Assembly (NCBI GenBank): GCA_004794655.1
Contig: SMMW01000178.1
Location: 124,001-188,000 of the forward strand
Origin: Marisa cornuarietis
Taxonomy: Eukaryota > Mollusca > Gastropoda > Architaenioglossa > Ampullariidae
Reading direction: 5' to 3'
DNA length: 64,000 nucleotides
The notes beneath the pieces were generated by a model that worked only from the letters and a program-made list of their open reading frames with translations, was not told the DNA's origin and ran no database searches. Made by a program: the position numbers and the translations under genes. Shown here one piece after another: positions 59,301 to 64,000 of this stretch. Within the stretch, counting starts at the first letter, position 1, and each line of letters starts with the position of its first letter.

Positions 59301-62300
59301 TCTGAGAAGTATTTGTTGATTTCATGAAGGAAAATAACTGCTCACACATAGGTAGAACCAAACATTGCCATGATGCTTGTGGCAAATTTCCTGAAGCTTT
59401 TAAACTTTTCAGAAAGGTATGAAAAAACATATATAACAGATTTTGAGAATCGCTACAGTGTCCTTTGTGGGGCCACAGGTGTGTGTGCACGCAGAGGTCC
59501 ACATGAGGCCTGCGTGTTTGACAAGCCTACTGCATATGTTTGGGGTCTTTTTTGTTTTGTTGTTTGTTTTTTGTTTTGTTTTTTTTTTTGCTGTTTGTGT
59601 AATTTTTATTGATTTACATTTTGTTAAACATATTTCTGAGCTTTTCTAAATCTATTGTCAGTAGGGACAAAAACTAAAAAAAAAAAAAAAGAAAAAGTAA
59701 AAAATAACATCATCTTTGAAAAAAAAAAGTTAAGCTGCTGCCTTCAAAAGTTAAATTTGTATTTCCTCTATGTAAAAAAGAAGCATCAACTGAATAAGTC
59801 GCAGGCAACAAAACAAAAACAGTCACTGAAATGAGAAGACTACTTACCTGGTTTGTGCTAGAATGAAAATGGTGCTAACAAATATCTGCATTTAAAATGA
59901 AACTATACTGTTTGTTTGCAAGCATGTTGTAATGAATTGATATACATATATATATATATATAGAGAGAGAGAGAAAGCCATCCCTTTTTGTCTCTGTTCA
60001 ATTTATTCTGTTGCTTGTCAACTGATGAATGTAGTTTATTTGTTCTAGATGTATCCAGACAGAGGGATAAACAAAGAGATGGCCAGACTGCGAGCCAAAT
60101 GTCCGAATGAAATGTGTGTCTGGGCTGGTTTTTTCAGGGACTATTTAGTAAGAGCTTATTATTTATTATTCCTTATCTGCAATTTGATGACCTAAATTAC
60201 CAATTACTGCAACTTTTTCTGTTTATGCCATGTGAGCAGTCTACTAGTGATTATCAATAGGTCTTAGATGCACAGAAATCTGGCATTGGAGATTCACTTT
60301 TTCAAAGTTATTTAACGTTTTGTTTTGTTTGTTTTTTCGGCCTTTAAAACTGCATTCTTCAGCATAAGTTATTTTATGATAGCTTTCTTAGAGATTTGTT
60401 ACAAAGCTAATGTTTTTCCAGGTTTTTTAGATCCCTGTTGTTTACAAAGTAATGTTAGGTATTAAAACAATAACATAGAGTATGTACACATGTTTCCATG
60501 GTATCCACATCTTGTTATTATCAGCTAGTAGTCCATTGTTTCTTTAAGCTAACAAAGAAAGTCATAATTTCACATTTTATTTTTCTTATTAAAACAAATA
60601 ATTCCCTTAGTTGTCTTTTATTTCAGAACCCAACCATAATCAAAAGTATATTTATGAAAAGATGATACCTTGTTGGTTCTTTACAGTCAGGCTTGAGCTT
60701 CCATGTCCTTAAAGGCATAATAAAGGGAGATTAAGTTTGCTTTTGAGAATTTCGCTCTCAGTTTCATTAACCTTCCTCCTCCCAAGTCATTGTCATCATT
60801 GTTAGTAGATCTTTGTTTTCAACCAGTTCCAAAAAATTAAAAATGAGCTGTTTCAGAATTGATTTATCAGTTTGTTATTGTTTGCAGGAGCATGAAAATA
60901 GCTGTAAATTTCAACCAATGGTATGTGAACTGTGCAAAGAGCCTGTATCAAGGTCGAAAATGGATACACACAAGCGCTCTCAATGTTTGCAACGGAAAAT
61001 CAAGTGTGAACATTGTCATATCGACATGCCATATGCCATGAAAGAGGTACACATGCACACCACTTAACTGTTCCTATTATTGCCCATTGTTGATCAACTC
61101 TTATCCTGTTTGCTTAAGTGTGGAACAGTACACAAGCATATAACAACAGATGAGAGATAAATAATCAGAATTAGGAAAGACTTGTGAATGCATGTAGATG
61201 ATTGTTACATTTTTATGTTGGATTACATGAACAGTTATCACAGAATGCCTAGAAGCATGCATATTGTACAGGATCCTCTAAGCACAGAATGTAATGTCTG
61301 TGTCTGTAATGTTTATGTCTTACAGCAACATCAGAAGGAATGTCCAAAGGCACCAGAAACGTGCATTCAATGTTCTGCAAAAGTGTCAAGAGAAAAGGTG
61401 GGTTGCTTTATTGCATTCAGTATGATCCCTTCCCTATCAGCTACATGCCTAATACATTTTCGCCTTTTGAAAAAAAATGTAAAAGTAATTACAGTAAAAC
61501 CTTGATTTTACGTTTCAACAAACCATTGGGCTTCTGTTGTGTTACCACTGCTTACATGACTTCGACTTTCTGATTGATACCTAGATGAACATAACTTTTG
61601 AGCATTTTGTAAATTAATTGTGGAAAAAAACTAAACATGACAGTTGCACAGATCAAAATAATAAAGATGGTTGTTAGCAAGCAGACATAAACCCTTCCGA
61701 ACTCATTTCATCATGCAGCTGCATTTGCTTGTATATCCAGTGATATTGCCTAATTCATTCAACATGTCAGTTTGTGCATATTGATTGTCAATGTTTATCT
61801 CCACAGCGGCAAAACATCTTTATTGAGTGAAACATCATTTGTTTTGGGCACATAATAACCCTAGTGTATGATTACTGTGATGTTTTGTAGGCAGTGGATT
61901 CTAATAGTTGCCCACCATGTAGAGACGTGTAAATATAACTCTTGAGGATAAAAAAAAAACAGTGGGGGCTTCAAAATGACAAATATATGTCACAAGCTGT
62001 TTTGTGGTTTGATATCATGTCTCCATGTTTTGGAAGAAAAGGGCATCAGGAAAGATTTAAATCTTCAAATCAGCATTTCCTGTTTCTGTGCTACAGGATG
62101 TGACACTATTAAAAAATGGCTGATTGTATTTTATACAATTTTGTTAACGTTTTTTTTAAGATAATTTTTAAGTAAAACTTATTGAATATCGTGCATACTG
62201 TGCATAATCTCTAAAGTGTCCACACATATTTATACACAAGGCTCTAAATTGGGTTCAGTCAGTTACTGGTGGAGTTTCTGTGTATCTTTGATCACAGAGG

Positions 62301-64000
62301 TTAGTGACTTGATCACAGAGGTTAGAGGTTTGAAGTGTCTTGTGCTGTATTTAAGAAGAAGCAAATGGAAGGGAAGCAGTTTTGGATGGGTAGTGGTGAA
62401 CTCAGAAACTCTGTAGAATAGAGGTGGGTTGATAGATGAGATTACTGATTAATGTAGTAGTCTCATGGGGTTTGTTTCCTCTTTATCTTTGCAGCTGTCA
62501 AAACACTTGAATTTTGAATGTCCACAGAGGAGTATTCCATGTCCTTTGGACAACTGTTCTAGCCCGGTAAGAAACATCTGCTTAGATAGTGGAGAATAGT
62601 TTGCGTTTTATCTCAGAGGTTCAATACTATTTTTCTACTGGTATGTCTGTCTGGAAGTACAACCACAGCCATGTTTTTGACAGTTAAATCAGCTATCAAG
62701 TTTCCTGACTTCCCTGTGAATATCTGTTTTCCTCACTCTGATGTCTTAGATATTATATTTGCATGCACTAGGTTTCAGTGGTCTACAACTGCATTTATGT
62801 AGAATACTATAGACCTGCTGATGTGCTTCCAAACTATAGTATTTATTCTTCCTTTTTAGCTCCCTTTGGAACGCTTTGTGGCCCATCTTCAGAAAAACAC
62901 AGGCAAACACTTGCAGTGGGTGATGGCACAAATTCTTGAGCTAGCAGACAGCATCGAATCACTCAAAGGAGGCAATGCCAGTTCAGGTTCAAAGATGTCC
63001 ACATCGCGACAACAGTCAGCAAGTGGAGTGTCTGATGGGTTCGGTGCGTTATCTACAAAGGTTGAGCAGCTGGAACAAGAAATACGGCGACTCATGCAGC
63101 AGCATCCTCCACTAGAAGGAGCGATTGGAGGGGTAGAGTCACCGAGTGTTGATGGAACGGCATCAGCTTCAAATGCTGTGAGTATGGATGCTTGTAATGT
63201 CTAGGTGACCATGAGTGCCATGCCAATGACAGACTGCTTTGAAATACAAGAAACTTAGAAAAATAGCTCTGCTCAGATTTTAAAGTTTTAATTTGCAAAA
63301 TATAGTCACAAAGTTAAAGATAGACCCACAGCATTTGATTACTGGGAAGTGAGAAGCTATCTCAGGGCCAGTTTTTTATAAAGGTGGTGCCTCCCTTCCT
63401 CTATTGGTGTCAGGGACACATTCATCATTTGGATCAACAAGGAAAAGTATGCTAGTAGTCAACCAGGTTGTGTACCTAATCCTTCAGGCACCTGCTTCCC
63501 CAAATTCAAAAGAAAATTAACAAAACTAATTTTCAAAATATATTCCCTCCCAATCACACTTGAAAAGTATATAAATATATTTGACATAAATAGAAGTGTT
63601 ATGATTTTTTAGGAGAATCAGATGGCTGTCATATGTATTAAATCACTTTTTAAACTTGTACCATTCTCTTGCCTTTAACCCCTTAACCAGGGTACTATGG
63701 AGGTCAGCACTGAACGGTTCTCAGCTATGGAGATCAAGGTCAGCTCCCTGGAGCCCATCTTGAGCGTCCTGCATGGAGAAATGAACCGGTGCATCGCTGC
63801 CGTCGAGAGCCTCGAGAGCCGGTTTCAGCAGGAGATAATTCAGACACAGGAGTTGCGACGAAAGATGGAACAGTATGAGCAAAGCATTCAGGCAGTGAAC
63901 ACCAGCGTTTCTCAGTTTGAAGTCAAGAGCAGAGAGTTAGAGCACAGGCTTCTTAACCTCTCACAGGACCAGGCAGATGGAACTCTCCTGTGGCAGATTC
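56337..64000 (+). CDS. TRAF: TNF receptor-associated factor (TRAF), partial at the 3' end
   Basis: Eight exons fit in phase: 56337-56578, 58526-58601, 60049-60147, 60888-61046, 61326-61397, 62495-62566, 62860-63177, and 63691 running past the window (449 residues so far). A RING finger spans residues 52-90 (Cys52, 55, 67, His69, Cys72, 75, 87, 90). TRAF-type zinc fingers follow in exons 3-6 (KCPNEMCVWAGFFRDYLEHE, CEHCHIDMP, CIQCSAKV, IPCPLDNC). Exons 7-8 encode a heptad-rich coiled coil (KVEQLEQEIRRLM), and the window ends at DGTLLWQI, the start of the MATH domain. TRAFs are cytoplasmic adaptors and often E3 ligases that couple TNF-receptor and Toll-type receptors to NF-kB and JNK. The architecture and the coiled-coil/MATH junction look closest to TRAF2 or TRAF3. 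Start chosen: first Met, with a purine at -3, 24 bp after an acceptor. Confidence 0.95.
58870..59529 (-). mobile_element. hAT-type DNA transposon remnant in TRAF intron 2
   Basis: The left end caggcatgtcaaac (58870) and the reverse complement of the right end, taggcttgtcaaac (59529), form terminal inverted repeats. They are flanked by ctgtatat (58862-58869) and ctgcatat (59530-59537), an 8-bp target duplication with one change. The minus strand encodes CEQLFSFMKSTNTSQRTRLT and DQHLSSLVKVRTARTF, the C-terminal dimerisation region of hAT transposases of the GTF2I-repeat/ZBED type. At 660 bp it lacks the catalytic part. Confidence 0.82.

Overview
This is a gene-poor stretch of animal nuclear DNA with spliced genes, GT...AG introns, many di- and trinucleotide microsatellites, tRNA-derived SINEs, several LINE lineages and decayed DNA transposons. 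The overall style, plus small secreted cystine-knot peptide genes, an innate-immunity TRAF gene and a NERD-helicase gene, suggests a mollusc, most likely a gastropod. The species cannot be fixed from the sequence alone.

Layout. 0-8.6 kb is non-coding and holds an old degenerate duplication (1.5-3.9 kb against 4.6-5.9 kb), SINEs and satellites. 8.6-9.7 kb is an unexplained GC-rich block. 9.9-12.6 kb is a LINE on the minus strand, flanked by a perfect 13-bp target-site duplication. 13.3-21.3 kb holds two tandem-duplicated three-exon genes for short secreted peptides with a C-C-CC-C-C cystine-knot pattern. Promoter, exon 1 and exon 2 are strongly conserved between them, while the cysteine-rich exon 3 has diverged almost completely except for the cysteines. 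At 22.2 kb (minus) lies a fragment of a paralogue of the helicase gene found further on. 22.5-29 kb is repeats and empty sequence.

29.2-35.1 kb is a five-exon gene, phase-consistent at every junction, that joins a NERD-type nuclease domain to a superfamily-1 helicase core (Walker A, DE box, QG motif V, SR motif VI). Its introns carry a LINE 3' fragment and an L2-like fragment. 36.9-43 kb is a mosaic of decayed transposon genes (THAP-type, Harbinger/HARBI1, SWIM/YqaJ-type). Part of it is duplicated, and the two copies share a stop codon. 44.9-46.1 kb has a MITE next to an L2-like 3' end. 46-56 kb is mostly unassigned, with an orphan exon candidate at 51.9 kb and more MITEs. 56.3 kb to the window end is the 5' two-thirds of a TRAF gene (RING, TRAF zinc fingers, coiled coil, first residues of the MATH domain), with a hAT remnant in its second intron.

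The genes are not an operon. The three that look functional (cystine-knot peptides, NERD-helicase, TRAF) are plausibly all linked to secretion or defence, but that grouping is inference. The most novel items are the NERD-helicase gene and the cystine-knot peptide pair.
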